Source: Emergomyces orientalis (taxonomy: Eukaryota; Ascomycota; Eurotiomycetes; Onygenales; Ajellomycetaceae). From it: DNA of 64,000 bases. The notes under the pieces were generated by a model that was not told where the DNA came from, searched no databases, and saw nothing but the letters and a program-made list of their open reading frames with translations. The stretch spans positions 930,001 through 994,000 of the forward strand of contig MOWL01000069.1 of the NCBI GenBank assembly GCA_002110485.1, in the 5' to 3' direction. Each line of letters starts with the position of its first letter. The stretch's first letter is position 1. Position numbers and translations under genes: made by a program. Shown here piece by piece: positions 1 to 10,450 of the stretch.

Positions 1-985
1 CTCGACATGATTGCAGACGTAAATGAAAATCGTTCTGGAGTATGTGTGCGATGGCTAGGGTATACATATATTAATATAACAGGTGGTAATATTTGTAAGG
101 TAAATGATACTATGTGTAAGTGCGGTACGATGTATCAGCGTCTTGACTTGAATTCTCGATGGAGGGCAGTGTTTGAATAACCGGTGATGAAGATAGAGAA
201 GGGGAATCGAGGGCAGTGAGGGAGGGACGGAGGGTTCCATTTATCTCTTTCTATCGCGATAATCTTTGTCCTCATTGTATATGCCAGATAGAAAGACTAA
301 TGAAGAAATCATTATTGGCCCATAAGATGAAAAGTAGATCCATGGAAAATTCCCTGGTGGGTTCGCAAACCACCTCATAGTATCTCATTGAATATTTCGA
401 GGATGGGTGAGAATCACTTGAACAGCAATATAAGCAATATGGTGAATCCCGAGGTAAGTCTATTAGTGACAGAGAGCATGTTGAGGGGTTTGGGGTTTAC
501 TCCGAGTCGAAGTTTCAAAGTTTAACTCCTGGAGAAATCGATTATGCAAGATGAGGGAAACGACTGTGGAACGTTGATAAGGTATGTCCAAACAATGGAA
601 AGGTACTTCCCGGCAAGCCAAGGGTCGCCACCCATGTCTCGGAGAGAATATTGAAAGAGAGTTGGCAAGTACATGGACAACAGAGACGGAACCTCTTTAT
701 ATGCGGGGTATAATTTGAGGGAAGATGCCATAACAAAAAATAAAAAGAAGTTCAAGTTAAAGCTATAGCAAATGCACATTGTGAATTGGAGCACTGAAAA
801 ATTTCATTGGAGTAGGGGTATATTAAAACAGGATGTATCCGTTAGAGGTAGAACTGGTAACTAAACAGCCAATCTAAAAAGCGGCCCAAGAAATATGCGG
901 AATTAGAAAGAAACCGGATATCTCCAAAGTGAAATGCCAAAAAAATAAAAAAAGGGAAAGGATAATCTCCGAAGTTTTTGAAAGC
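1..985. other. Intergenic, left edge of window
   Basis: I see no convincing gene. The short open frames here lack family resemblance and splice-compatible extensions. The right part is presumably the 3' untranslated region of the minus-strand gene that ends at 986. The run of A-rich sequence around 938-956 is the only compositional oddity. Confidence 0.6.
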
Positions 986-3900
986 CTAAAGCCATAGAAT
1001 CCATCTAATACCCGAAACGGCTCCCTTCCACAGGCCCCGGAAAATTTTGAAGACCATCACGACTAGCCACATCCACCACATAGCCCCGACGAGCACCCAT
1101 TCTAACATAACAAATCCGACGCGGCTTACCCACCGGAACCGGCGTCTTCGTTTCCTCAAGCCCTTGTCAAGGGAGTCGTTGAGCTGCTTCAGCGCTAAAG
1201 TATTCGTAGTTGCGAGCTCGCTGGTCAGCTTGTCGGCCTCGACTGTGAGTGTTCGAATTCGCGGGCTAAGCGTAGATGTGACTAATGAGTCCAAATCATC
1301 CAATCGCGACTTCAACGCCGGTGAGGTGGATGATGAGAATTTCGACATGGCATGCTGAACTTGGCATACTTCGCGGTCGAATTTGGACATCAGATTCCTG
1401 GCTGCAGTTGTCACTTCTTCAGAGCGCGGGACGCGGGGTACACTACCATCCAATTGGGGCTCAGTACTGACCACAAGGACGGGAGGAGAATCCCGAATTG
1501 TGTCAGCTTGGCGGCATATTTCTAACGCCTTTATTCCCGATGAGAGCAAATGAGCTCTCACGCGCGCGATCTCACGTCTGTCGATGCAACAGCGGCCATT
1601 CATACTTCGGGAGGACATACTCCAATTTCTTGTGGCCTCTGAAATTGTGGGACGGCCTTGGCCAGCGGGCGTGACGGTTAAATTGGTAAGACCTGTAACC
1701 GGAAGCCTATCTCGGCTGACTTGGCGGTAAAGGTTGTCATTGTCATTCGATCCCACAGAGCCGCCAAAGCTGAAGCTCCCCTGTCTAGAGGCACTGATGT
1801 CCGCGTCAGAACCGGAAATGAATGGTTTTAGCAGACGGTCGTCATGGGGGATATTGGCTAATTCACCCTCGAACGGCTGCGGCCTGATTCTAGATTCTGC
1901 GGGAGTGCCGAATTCGGATGATGGCTGCGATTCACCCTGGTCGTCATGCCTGGGCGCAGAGACAAAGATAGGCAGATTCGGTGTATGGTATTTCGCAAGA
2001 TCATTTTTGGAATTTCTCCGGGACAGATTGACATTGTCGGAAAAGGTAGGCAGGCGAGACAGGTGGGGCCTATGTTTACGCTTTGCCTCAGCGAAGTCGT
2101 CGTCCGCGTCGACATAGTCAGAAAATACCTCACTCGATGCCGCAGATGACTGCCTCGAGTGTCCTGAACCATCCTTTTTCCAAATGTAATCCCCAACTTT
2201 GGAAACTTCATTCCCTACAATCTCAGCGAGTCGTCCGGATTTGAATATCCCCCGAAGTCTTGATTCGTGCTGGCTTTGGTACTTGTGACCTTTTGTTGGG
2301 CTCTCAGTATGATAAACCTCACCTGCTCCACCTTTGTCCTCGTTATACAAGGCCAACTTCGTGTCGGAGTTGAACAAAGGTCCATCAGAACCAGTCAACC
2401 GTTTGTGAGGAGTCAATTCAGGGGTACTATGATCTGCAGGAACTATTCCAGATAATCCACTATTTGTTCGATCGTAGGCCAGGCGTTTCCCAGAATCAAC
2501 GAGGCGCGATAACGGTGACTTTGTAGGTGAAGGAGGGCGACTTGGAGGAGGTGACAGGTTTAGTGTAATGTCCGGAATTTGGGGCCCGTTTAACGCCGAT
2601 CCGGGACTGTCATCAACAATTGCAACAGGCAATTGTGGGGCGTCTTCTTTTCTTCGTTCGCTCCTAGATGATGAAGCTGATCTGATATATTTTCGGGATG
2701 GCGAAATAGGCCGTCCTTGTCCCGCAGTCGTGTCCAAAAATGGTAGAACGGGGGGTTGCGCTTTACCTCCTGGGATTGCAGTATGGTCCCCAGTTTGTAG
2801 ATCAGAAACGCTGTGAGCTACGGTAGCAGGAGGTGTAGGTTTTTGAGAGGTTTTGTCCGACGATTCCGGAATCTTCTGGGAAGATATGCTCAGGTTCTCA
2901 TTTTCAATTGACCTTCTGGACAGGCGCGGGAAACGTCTTCTCCCTCTATGTCTTTCGTGTTCGTCACCGCTAGATTCGCTCGACGAGTCAGACGAACGTG
3001 GCAATGCTCTTCGCCATCTAGATTTGCTAGCCTCTCTCGAGGAAGGGCCGCTAGGGGGAAGATGAGCGGAACTCGTGATCCTGTGACTGCGACGTCCTCG
3101 ATCCGCGCCTATGTGACTGCGAGAGGAAACAGGTTGGAAACTGGGTAGGCTTTCATGGGGAGGAAGCCTTTCTGCTAGTGGGATACGTTGCTCCCCTATT
3201 TTCTCCGTTGTCGGAGTAGGTTGTTCAGTCGGTGCCTCCAAGCCTTGTAGTGGAACGGGCTTCAAAGGCGTATCTGGGCTGAATAGTCGCTTGCCATCCC
3301 GGTCTTCAATCTTAAGTTTATTAGCACCCTCTTCAAGCCATGCAGCATCTGCCAGAAAGTCCGCGGGAGAAGTAATCCAGTCAATCCGGGGCCGCCGGGG
3401 TTTGTTGCTATCCCCACCACTGAGAACTCTGATAGTGGTGGGCGTCGGTGTGACAGATTGTGCCCGGGTGTCTAGCCTATCATCGGGGTCTAACTTAGGA
3501 AGCAACACGCAGTGTTCTGGTCTGTGGGCCGGGTTCTCATCCGAGCTCGTAATCAAATCCACCCAACTTCGTACCCTCTCTAGATTCTCCCACCCATCAG
3601 CCTCGGAATCAATGGGGCATTTTTCGCGGAATCTGACTTTGCGATTACGGATGTATTGGAGAGGGTTATATACCCGGCCATGAGAGCTGGTTGTTCTATC
3701 CGCTACCGACGAACTTCCCGGAAGGACAGAGGATTCGTGTTGATTGGGTAGAGGAGGTAAATGCGGAAGTAGACGTAAATATTCCGCGAAAAGCTCGAAA
3801 TGCTTTCGAGTCTTTTCAGCTCTCGCGAGAGTAGCACTGGATATGTCATATGGCATGTATTCATATTGCGTCGAATTTGTATCCGTCACACCAGAACCAG

Positions 3901-4687
3901 GAAATTTTTCCATGGATGGAGAATGTGAAGGCCGTGTAGCCATCGATGCGTGTCGGCCGATGCCCGACACGGGAGCTAGTTTACTGGGAATCCGTTGATC
4001 CTGTGGGGTGTGGTGCTGAAGATCTATCATATTTTGCTGTGGGAATTTGTAACTGTCCGCCGGTATGTCACTTCTCGACAAAACGCGTGTGGATTTTGGT
4101 GCCATACTCGAAACCACTCTTCCGGACGCGCTTCTCATCCTCGAATCACTAAGGTTCAAAGCTAAGTTGACTATCTGGGCAGGATCTGTATCGAGCCCGA
4201 TCGATTGCGGAGGACGCACGGATCGAGGGGCTGAGGGAGAGCTAGGAGCCAAAATATGTGCGTCATCGTGCGAAACCTCTTCACGTGGAGAAGCATTCGT
4301 CATCGAGATAGCAAGCGGCGAGCTACCAACTGATGGTCTATTATGTTTGCGATCAACGATCGCATGGCGTTTAGGAACAAGCGAGGCAGATTCATCGGTA
4401 GTCCTCTTCCCCTTCCTCTGGCTCTCCTGGGTAGTCCGCGGCAGAAAGGTCCCTCCGCCATAGCCAGTGTCCGATCTCCTCGCAGGAGTTACAGGGGACT
4501 CCAGGAAAAAGGAACTGGAAGGCCAATTATTCCTATGCCTCCTCAATCCCTGCCGCCGCTCTCCATCTCTTGACCCGCTGTCGAGGGTGGTGCCTTCCAA
4601 ATCACCAGAGTCCGGTGTGGTTTCGCTCATTCGAACGTCAGAGGATCGTGGATCAGACTGCGGCATGCCTGACTTACCCATGTTCAT
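986..4687 (-). CDS. Large disordered, probably tail-anchored protein of unknown function
   Basis: Single-exon gene of 1233 residues starting at the ATG read from 4687. I do not recognise the family by name. Most of the chain is low-complexity and rich in Ser, Pro, Arg and Gly, as in a disordered protein. Two islands look structured: one near residues 290-390 containing HFELFAEYLRLLPHLPPLP and, further on, an RNRKVRFREKCP stretch, and one near 450-490 (DWITSPADFLADAAWLEEG). Residues about 1075-1180 form a helical, coiled-coil-like segment, followed by a basic cluster KGLRKRRRRFRW and a very hydrophobic Trp-rich end (about 1190-1233). That arrangement fits a C-terminal tail anchor in ER or nuclear envelope with the bulk in the cytosol. 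That is inference. A second in-frame ATG lies two codons in. The coding call is strong because of the length; function is open. Confidence 0.88.
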   Translation of the reverse strand: MNMGKSGMPQSDPRSSDVRMSETTPDSGDLEGTTLDSGSRDGERRQGLRRHRNNWPSSSFFLESPVTPARRSDTGYGGGTFLPRTTQESQRKGKRTTDESASLVPKRHAIVDRKHNRPSVGSSPLAISMTNASPREEVSHDDAHILAPSSPSAPRSVRPPQSIGLDTDPAQIVNLALNLSDSRMRSASGRVVSSMAPKSTRVLSRSDIPADSYKFPQQNMIDLQHHTPQDQRIPSKLAPVSGIGRHASMATRPSHSPSMEKFPGSGVTDTNSTQYEYMPYDISSATLARAEKTRKHFELFAEYLRLLPHLPPLPNQHESSVLPGSSSVADRTTSSHGRVYNPLQYIRNRKVRFREKCPIDSEADGWENLERVRSWVDLITSSDENPAHRPEHCVLLPKLDPDDRLDTRAQSVTPTPTTIRVLSGGDSNKPRRPRIDWITSPADFLADAAWLEEGANKLKIEDRDGKRLFSPDTPLKPVPLQGLEAPTEQPTPTTEKIGEQRIPLAERLPPHESLPSFQPVSSRSHIGADRGRRSHRITSSAHLPPSGPSSREASKSRWRRALPRSSDSSSESSGDEHERHRGRRRFPRLSRRSIENENLSISSQKIPESSDKTSQKPTPPATVAHSVSDLQTGDHTAIPGGKAQPPVLPFLDTTAGQGRPISPSRKYIRSASSSRSERRKEDAPQLPVAIVDDSPGSALNGPQIPDITLNLSPPPSRPPSPTKSPLSRLVDSGKRLAYDRTNSGLSGIVPADHSTPELTPHKRLTGSDGPLFNSDTKLALYNEDKGGAGEVYHTESPTKGHKYQSQHESRLRGIFKSGRLAEIVGNEVSKVGDYIWKKDGSGHSRQSSAASSEVFSDYVDADDDFAEAKRKHRPHLSRLPTFSDNVNLSRRNSKNDLAKYHTPNLPIFVSAPRHDDQGESQPSSEFGTPAESRIRPQPFEGELANIPHDDRLLKPFISGSDADISASRQGSFSFGGSVGSNDNDNLYRQVSRDRLPVTGLTNLTVTPAGQGRPTISEATRNWSMSSRSMNGRCCIDRREIARVRAHLLSSGIKALEICRQADTIRDSPPVLVVSTEPQLDGSVPRVPRSEEVTTAARNLMSKFDREVCQVQHAMSKFSSSTSPALKSRLDDLDSLVTSTLSPRIRTLTVEADKLTSELATTNTLALKQLNDSLDKGLRKRRRRFRWVSRVGFVMLEWVLVGAMWWMWLVVMVFKIFRGLWKGAVSGIRWILWL

Positions 4688-5230
4688 AAAGACTCGAAGG
4701 CATCGACGAGTTTAAACCGCGTGGTAGGGCGTGTCAAAATTGGATTGTTCGGCCATTCACCTTGTCGGGATAATGTGGGCGAGGCAAGAGTGGCTGTTTA
4801 GGGAGTTTAAACACATGGTATGAACGCGGTAGTGGGCGAGGATGCAGCTATCTGCTAAGCCAAGCTGAAGCTGAAAGGCTAGTATATTGCAAACAATATA
4901 TCATCGTTCGTAACGGCGGGAAACGTGTAGATGTCGAGCTGTCATTGTTGTTGATTGCTATCTTGATTCTTCGATGTTGGACCTGGTGCCAACAATGCAA
5001 ACAAGGCAAACGTGGCGCAGCAGCTGGGTGTGGCTGCTCCAACTACTTTTTGGGTTCTTTACAAGGCATGAATGGATGGATGTATGCGAAAAGAAACCAA
5101 ACAAAGGAAATAGCATATCTAGCATTGAGTCTAAGTAGTTATGGAATACTATATGTGTACAAAAAGGTATACGGTGAGAATACAAGATGGAAGTAGGCGG
5201 TCACTTTGTCGAGGGTGTGGTAGATTTGCT
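4688..5230. other. Intergenic between two minus-strand genes
   Basis: About 540 bases holding the promoter and 5' leader of the gene at 986-4687 and the 3' end of MIC60. Short open frames in both orientations overlap here but none has family resemblance. No specific regulatory site was recognised. Confidence 0.5.
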
Positions 5231-7489
5231 CTATTCGACTTGCAAGCATCGAAGGCGGGCTTCAGTTTCAATGATCTGTAAACACAAAATAACAGTTAGT
5301 AAAACCAGTGTGGAAACTGTGACGATATCAAAAATAACTAAACAATTTTGAAAGAAAAAATAAGAAAATTGAGATATACAACATACTTCAAGAGCCTGTT
5401 TAACTTCCAGAACCCTTCGGACATCCGCAAGCCAGTCTTTACTCAACAATTTAGCCCAGCCTTGCAGACTATTCATTTCACGCGCAGCCTCGTCGAAATT
5501 GCCCGCTTCAAGGAAGTTTTCAGTTCGGGTCAGGATGCTCTCCACATCATCACCGGCAGGCGACCCCTGCTTCTTAAGCATAACCTTGCTCAAAACGAAA
5601 CTGGCAGCATGGCTCGTGATGCCAGCATTTTCGGGCAATAAGCTAGCCTTGCGAACCTCGCCGGCTACCCTTCGAAACCTATCAACAAGCTGGGCCGGGG
5701 ATGGGATTCCGCGTTGGTACGCCGCGGGGCTGATTGAGGCGATGGCAGCGGCAACAACTTCATCATTGGACGCAAGCTCCTTAACCGCGGCCAATTCGCG
5801 TACAAAGGGGCGGGGGACATCGGAATTCTCAAGCGTCGTCCTCACGGCATCAACAGCAACCTGAAGCTGTTGGGTTTTCAGGTTAATGTCAATCACGTCG
5901 CTCCAACCGGCGGTAAGTCGTTCCAATTCCGTGACGTTGGCGGTCAGTTCAGCCAACTTGCTTAGGCGGCCCTCACGCTCATTCTCGACGAGGGTCTTGA
6001 CATCGCTGAGGAATTTACGGTTCAGCTCAATGGCCTGCTCAACAAGTTCATTGCGAAGTCGTTGCTCGGCCACTTCATGAGCCATCTGGAGCTCCGTGTT
6101 GACTTTTTCTTGGTATGATTGGGCGATCTTCTCTCGCTCGGATTCAAACTCTTCGCGGAATTGAGCAGCGTCCTGGGCGCGGACTTCGTCAATACGGCGA
6201 ATGAGCTCTGCGGCAGACTTGTCAAAAGCAGAGTGCGCATTTTTAATTTCTTCCTGTGCTGATACCTGAGCATCATTCTTAAGAGCAACGATGCGGTCTC
6301 CGATTTTCTGGAGCTCCTCCTTAGCCTTGGCAATGGGACCGGAGAATATTGAGGCAGATTCATCCGCGCTAATTACGGTAATTATATCGTTGAAGATTTT
6401 TACCAGGTCCTGTACGACAGGTTCATCCTCTTTATCCAGGTCCAACCGCTCAATAGCAGTAACGGCCGAAATTGCTGGCTGCCTTGGAGCCTCCAGCTTC
6501 CTTTCTTCCTCCTTCGCAGGTGGAGTATCAACAGCCTTTGGCGCTGGCTTGGGTTCAGCGGCTGCCTCTTTCTTAGCCGGTAATTTCCTTTTCACCTCCT
6601 CCTTAGCCTTTTCAGCCGCCATCGTTTCCTTCGTCGACTCATTTGCATCCGTAGCACTCATATGCTTCCCCTTCCTGGACACATCGGTCCCATCTTGCTG
6701 CTCCTCTGCAACCTTCCATGACAACCCGCTTCCGCCAGGTATGGTCACCTGGGCGCCTTCATCTCTTGGAGTCGTGACACGCCGATTAATCTGTCTCGTA
6801 ACATTGGGGAACCGGTTCCGGAAATCACGTTCTTCAAGATACAAAACTGCATCCTCGCCATATGGGATATATTCGGTAAAGAAGTCGTAAAAGTTATCCG
6901 ACCTTAGGGAGTACCAGACACCTCCAGTATATGCAAGCCCGGTGGTGAGAAACAGATAAAGTAGAAGTTTGCGGAGCCGTCCGGATTTGGGGGGTGGCGG
7001 AGGGGTTGGTGGCGGTGGGGATGGGGTATGCTTGGGAGGCTGCACGGTTGAACCCGGAGAAGTCTGACCTTGAACAGGAGGAGATGGAGGCGGTTTGGGC
7101 ACAGTTTCCGCATGGATAGTTGATCCAGTGGATGGAGAAGCTGGTGATCGCACGTTCGGGTCGCTTGGACCTGGAGGTTTCGCGCTCGTCGAGTTTGCGG
7201 CTTTCTGGGATAACTCTGGTGCGGCCGTATTCGGGGTAAAGGAGCTTCTAGCGCCAGCATTGGGTTTTCTAGAAACTGCATAATGTCTCTGCAGGGTGTG
7301 TATGAATACTATTAGCAACGGGATAGACAGCCATAAGCCCGCAAGATTACATATTCGGGATGGATTTACCCTGCTCGTGGCGGCGTTCGCTCGCCTGGCT
7401 CTCGAGGTATGCAGCCATTGTGCAGACGCTCTGGGGCAGATTGGGGACAAGAGCAACTGACGGCTCGACGCAATTGAAGTGCGCAGCAT
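5231..7489 (-). CDS. MIC60: MICOS complex subunit MIC60 (mitofilin)
   Basis: Inner-membrane core subunit of MICOS, which forms crista junctions and contacts outer-membrane TOM/SAM components. Model: exons 7370-7489, 5387-7288 and 5231-5275, 688 residues. The frame remains open to a GTG at 7501, but the first ATG (MLRTSIASS) is at 7489. The N-terminus is Arg/Ser-rich and lacks acidic residues, as in a matrix presequence. Then come a Pro-rich linker, one transmembrane segment (LLLYLFLTTGLAYTGGVWY), the YIPYGEDAVLYLEERDFR region just after it, a long coiled coil (about residues 300-520) and the C-terminal mitofilin domain ending in ETEARLRCLQVE. Intron 1 (7289-7369, 81 nt) and intron 2 (5276-5386, 111 nt) have canonical GT/AG ends. 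Both are multiples of three and free of stops, so the frame reads through them; removal restores the expected family sequence at both joints. Confidence 0.93.
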   Translation of the reverse strand: MLRTSIASSRQLLLSPICPRASAQWLHTSRARRANAATSRVNPSRICNLAGLWLSIPLLIVFIHTLQRHYAVSRKPNAGARSSFTPNTAAPELSQKAANSTSAKPPGPSDPNVRSPASPSTGSTIHAETVPKPPPSPPVQGQTSPGSTVQPPKHTPSPPPPTPPPPPKSGRLRKLLLYLFLTTGLAYTGGVWYSLRSDNFYDFFTEYIPYGEDAVLYLEERDFRNRFPNVTRQINRRVTTPRDEGAQVTIPGGSGLSWKVAEEQQDGTDVSRKGKHMSATDANESTKETMAAEKAKEEVKRKLPAKKEAAAEPKPAPKAVDTPPAKEEERKLEAPRQPAISAVTAIERLDLDKEDEPVVQDLVKIFNDIITVISADESASIFSGPIAKAKEELQKIGDRIVALKNDAQVSAQEEIKNAHSAFDKSAAELIRRIDEVRAQDAAQFREEFESEREKIAQSYQEKVNTELQMAHEVAEQRLRNELVEQAIELNRKFLSDVKTLVENEREGRLSKLAELTANVTELERLTAGWSDVIDINLKTQQLQVAVDAVRTTLENSDVPRPFVRELAAVKELASNDEVVAAAIASISPAAYQRGIPSPAQLVDRFRRVAGEVRKASLLPENAGITSHAASFVLSKVMLKKQGSPAGDDVESILTRTENFLEAGNFDEAAREMNSLQGWAKLLSKDWLADVRRVLEVKQALEVCCISQFSYFFFQNCLVIFDIVTVSTLVLLTVILCLQIIETEARLRCLQVE

Positions 7490-8929
7490 GGCGTGCGACA
7501 CTGTCGAAAAGCTGGTCGACTGGTTTGGGGGTGGGGGGAGGGGGGAGGGGGGATGATATAAAAGACAAACAGAATGACCAAGTTTATTTAAGTCTCCCGT
7601 CTTGTTCGGTGTTGAGATTTGAAGTCGCCCGGAATTTTAGCGTTGATTGGGCACCAGCCACAGATTGACGTAGGAATCCAGAACGAAGTCCAGCCACACC
7701 TTGACACCAAGAATCAAGAATTGCAACACCATGGAAAGTGTATTTATGTAAACGAGAACAGGGAAATTTGTGCGGTCAGATAATTATCTTTGGCTCTGCG
7801 GATTGTCAAATACTGTGGCGGAACCAGCCCATATCCGCCAGCAAACTGGCGAATCTATGCAAATATAAAATGACCTCGTACACCCTATGTCTACCTACCT
7901 TTTAACAATGCTCCAATACATTTTAACATCAGCACATTGCCAACAATAGTCAAAATGCCCTCTAAAAAGTATGTAATACCTTCAGGGCTGCTGTCAATTG
8001 GAAATGGAATCGCCTGACGTGGCTCACAAGATCTACAAACTAACCGGCGCGAGGCAAGAGTTGGTAACCTTTGAAGTAAAAATAGAAGAGTTTTATTCAG
8101 CACTTCATTGCTTCCTTGTCCTTTTCATGAGTGTTCAGAGCATATTTTCTATAAACTAGGCGGGTCGTAGAATAAATAGAGAAGATCACTAATTACTAGG
8201 CACTACTACTTGCATATTTGACCGTAAAAGCAAACATATTCAATAACAAAAGGCAGAAGAGCAATTCAAAGGAAAATGAGAAGAGAAACAACAGCAAAGA
8301 AAATAGACGAGTGGATGGAAGGGACGTGTGGATGCGACGGGAGGTGGATGATCAACAGAAGAAGAAAAATAAAACGGGAATATATGAAAAATAAAATAAA
8401 GAGAAGTAAAAACAACAGCCAAAATAACACCGGAAACAGGGCAGCATGAGAGGAAGAAAGGGATAAAAAAGAAAGACGACAGACATAAATAAGCGGAGAA
8501 TGCGCCGAACATGGTCTAATGAGATTGCGCATACAGAACCGTCGGTAGTCAATTAAGGTAACGGTCATGGTTGGTTCCAGGGGTTGGAAAGAGATGAGTG
8601 AACGCAAGGGGCAAACGATGAAGGCGTAAGCAGCAGAGGGGAACCTAAGATACCCAAAATCTGCTATAGAAATAGCCGCATTTGTAAAAGCAAATTCGGT
8701 CTCGTGATGTACACCTCCACGTTGCCATATAACCATTGCCTTTAAAACAGGTTCGTTGCGGTTTGTAAAGATATCAATCTGAACACAAGATTAGAGACCG
8801 CATGTAGGGGAGCCAAGTATCGGAGGCAACTCGAGTCGCACCGGATGGATGGACGGACGGATACTCGTGTAGAATGCCAGTGGAAGAATTGAAAGGTGGA
8901 AATAAAGACAATGAAAACAAATATCAACT
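7490..8929. other. Intergenic, MIC60 promoter and Rab5-gene 3' side
   Basis: About 1.4 kb. The right part (8240-8560) is purine-rich on the plus strand (long runs of AAGAAA-type sequence), which produces open frames full of Phe, Leu and Ser on the minus strand that I take to be artefacts. Apart from the G-tract motif at 7527-7552, I recognise nothing specific. Confidence 0.5.
7527..7552 (+). other. G-quadruplex-type motif upstream of MIC60
   Basis: Four G-tracts of 5, 6, 6 and 6 separated by single T, A and A bases. They lie on the strand opposite to MIC60 coding sense, 38-63 bases before its ATG. In the transcript sense this is a C/pyrimidine-rich tract. It fits the classic quadruplex pattern with one-base loops. 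A regulatory role is inference. Confidence 0.6.
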
Positions 8930-9917
8930 TCAGCAGGAACAGCCGTTTGCTTGCGGCCCAGCGGTCTCTGGTCGTAAATCGACCCCTGGACGGGGGTTTG
9001 ACCGTAAATTTCGCGGGCCAGCCTGGTCTAATGGCAGTTTCTTCGCAATGGCGGTAAATAGCTCCCGCACGTTTGTTGCGGATTTAGCTGAAGTCTCGAA
9101 GAAGAGCAGGCCAGCTTCACGCGCGTAGGCTTCAGCATCTGCCGTCTGGATCGCACGTTTATCCGGGCTATCCGTCACAAGATCTAGTTTATTACCGGCA
9201 AGGGCGATGACGATATTCTCGTTTGCCTGCCGTTGGAGTTCCTTTACCCATGATTTTGCTTTGTCGAGGGAGGACTAGCGATGGAGGAGGGACCCAGTCA
9301 GCCTCATTTCAATATCTATCTAAAAGTGACGAATGCAGAAGGAAGAGAAAAGCTGGGAACATACGGCTTGAGTGATATCGTAGACAACAACGGCACAGTT
9401 TGCATTCCGATAGTACATTGGCGCAAGAGATTTGTATCTTTCTTGGCCAGCAGTATCCCATATTTCGAATTTGACAGTCGTATTTTCATCTAGGGATATT
9501 GTCTGCGTAAGAAATGCGGCACCGATCGTCGATTCCCGGTAGTCATCGAATTGGTCCTGGGCAACATTAACAGTCAGTACATCGGCCAGCTATACCTAAA
9601 AATGTTTTCCCAGTTATATATGAATCTGGAAAGTAGCCCAAACGCACTTTAACGAATCTCAGGACAAGAGAGCTCTAGCAGGCAGCACAGTTAATATTAG
9701 CACAATCGTCCACCAATGTTTGTAGGATTTCAGAGAATGGGGTTCAACCTTTCCAACAGCAGATTCTCCTAGTAGAAGTGACATGCATCAGTAACGGGTC
9801 TTCTTTCAATAGCGATATTATGTCTAGAGATAGAGGAAGAAACTAACCTAGTAGGACGAGCTTGAACTGGGCAAATCTGGCACCTGGGCGGCCGCCAGCA
9901 GCAGCTCTCGAAGCCAT
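8930..9917 (-). CDS. YPT5/VPS21: Rab5-family small GTPase (Vps21/Ypt5 type)
   Basis: Endosomal Rab GTPase that recruits tethers and PI3-kinase for early-endosome fusion. Five exons: 9848-9917, 9749-9768, 9648-9674, 9365-9556 and 8930-9274, giving 217 residues, normal for Rab5. The start ATG at 9917 begins MASRAAAGG. Motifs in order: P-loop GESAVGKS (split over exons 1-3), effector region DDYRESTIGAAF, WDTAGQERY, GNKLDL, ETSAK. The Rab5-typical MYYRNANCAVVVYDIT is present. The C-terminus is CSC, a double-cysteine geranylgeranylation signal. Exons 2 and 3 are only 20 and 27 nt. Divergent from SAC1, sharing a 533-base intergenic promoter, which is a suggestive pairing since both act on phosphoinositide-defined membranes. 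Filamentous ascomycetes often carry two Rab5 paralogues; I cannot say which this is. Confidence 0.94.
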
Positions 9918-10450
9918 GACTGCGTTTGCAAGGGCGAGGGGGGGGAAACAACAACGTTAGGGCTAGATGGTGACAGATATAACAAGCTAACAGAGTAGGG
10001 GAAGTGTAAACCGAGGGATATTGTTCATGAACAGCGGCAGTGGTGGTAGCTGAAATAGCCTGGTGATGGCGGGAATAGGCTTTGTATTTAGTTATCTGCT
10101 GTACTGTTGGGGGGATTTTGCTTTGCCAGGATGACGAACTTGAAGGGAAACCAAGCACGAAAATAAGCCAACGCTCTCCTCTGCATCAGCCACACTCTCA
10201 CTAAGCAACCCCCCAGCAGACTAGAACATGTATTTACGTAGCTAATATCTACGAATAACACTCCTCGACGTTCTTACATCTGCAGATTGCCACCACCACC
10301 AGAAAATAATAGGATATCTTTACCCCCCATTGGAGAAGGAAGGGATCGTATCGATTGTGCACTGGCTTCTTCTCACTATGCGCTGGTCCTCTGTTACGAT
10401 CTAACCAACAACCACGAATCACTTCCTATAATACACAGGCATCATCAACA
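9918..10450. promoter_or_regulatory. Divergent promoter region between Rab5 gene and SAC1
   Basis: Both start codons face away from this 533-base stretch, so it must contain both promoters and 5' leaders. I see no gene. Long minus-strand open frame around 9769-10158 overlaps the first Rab5 exon in another frame and is a shadow. No specific factor site is claimed. Confidence 0.6.

Noticed and set aside
1047..4715. Many plus-strand open frames opposite the 1233-residue gene
   Set aside because: Shadow frames: the minus-strand frame is far longer and unbroken.
7490..7501. MIC60 start at GTG 7501 giving four extra residues
   Set aside because: Eukaryotic start should be ATG; the first in-frame ATG at 7489 begins the expected presequence.
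8240..8736. Overlapping minus-strand open frames rich in Phe, Leu and Ser
   Set aside because: They come from purine-rich low-complexity DNA on the plus strand and have no family resemblance or splice logic.
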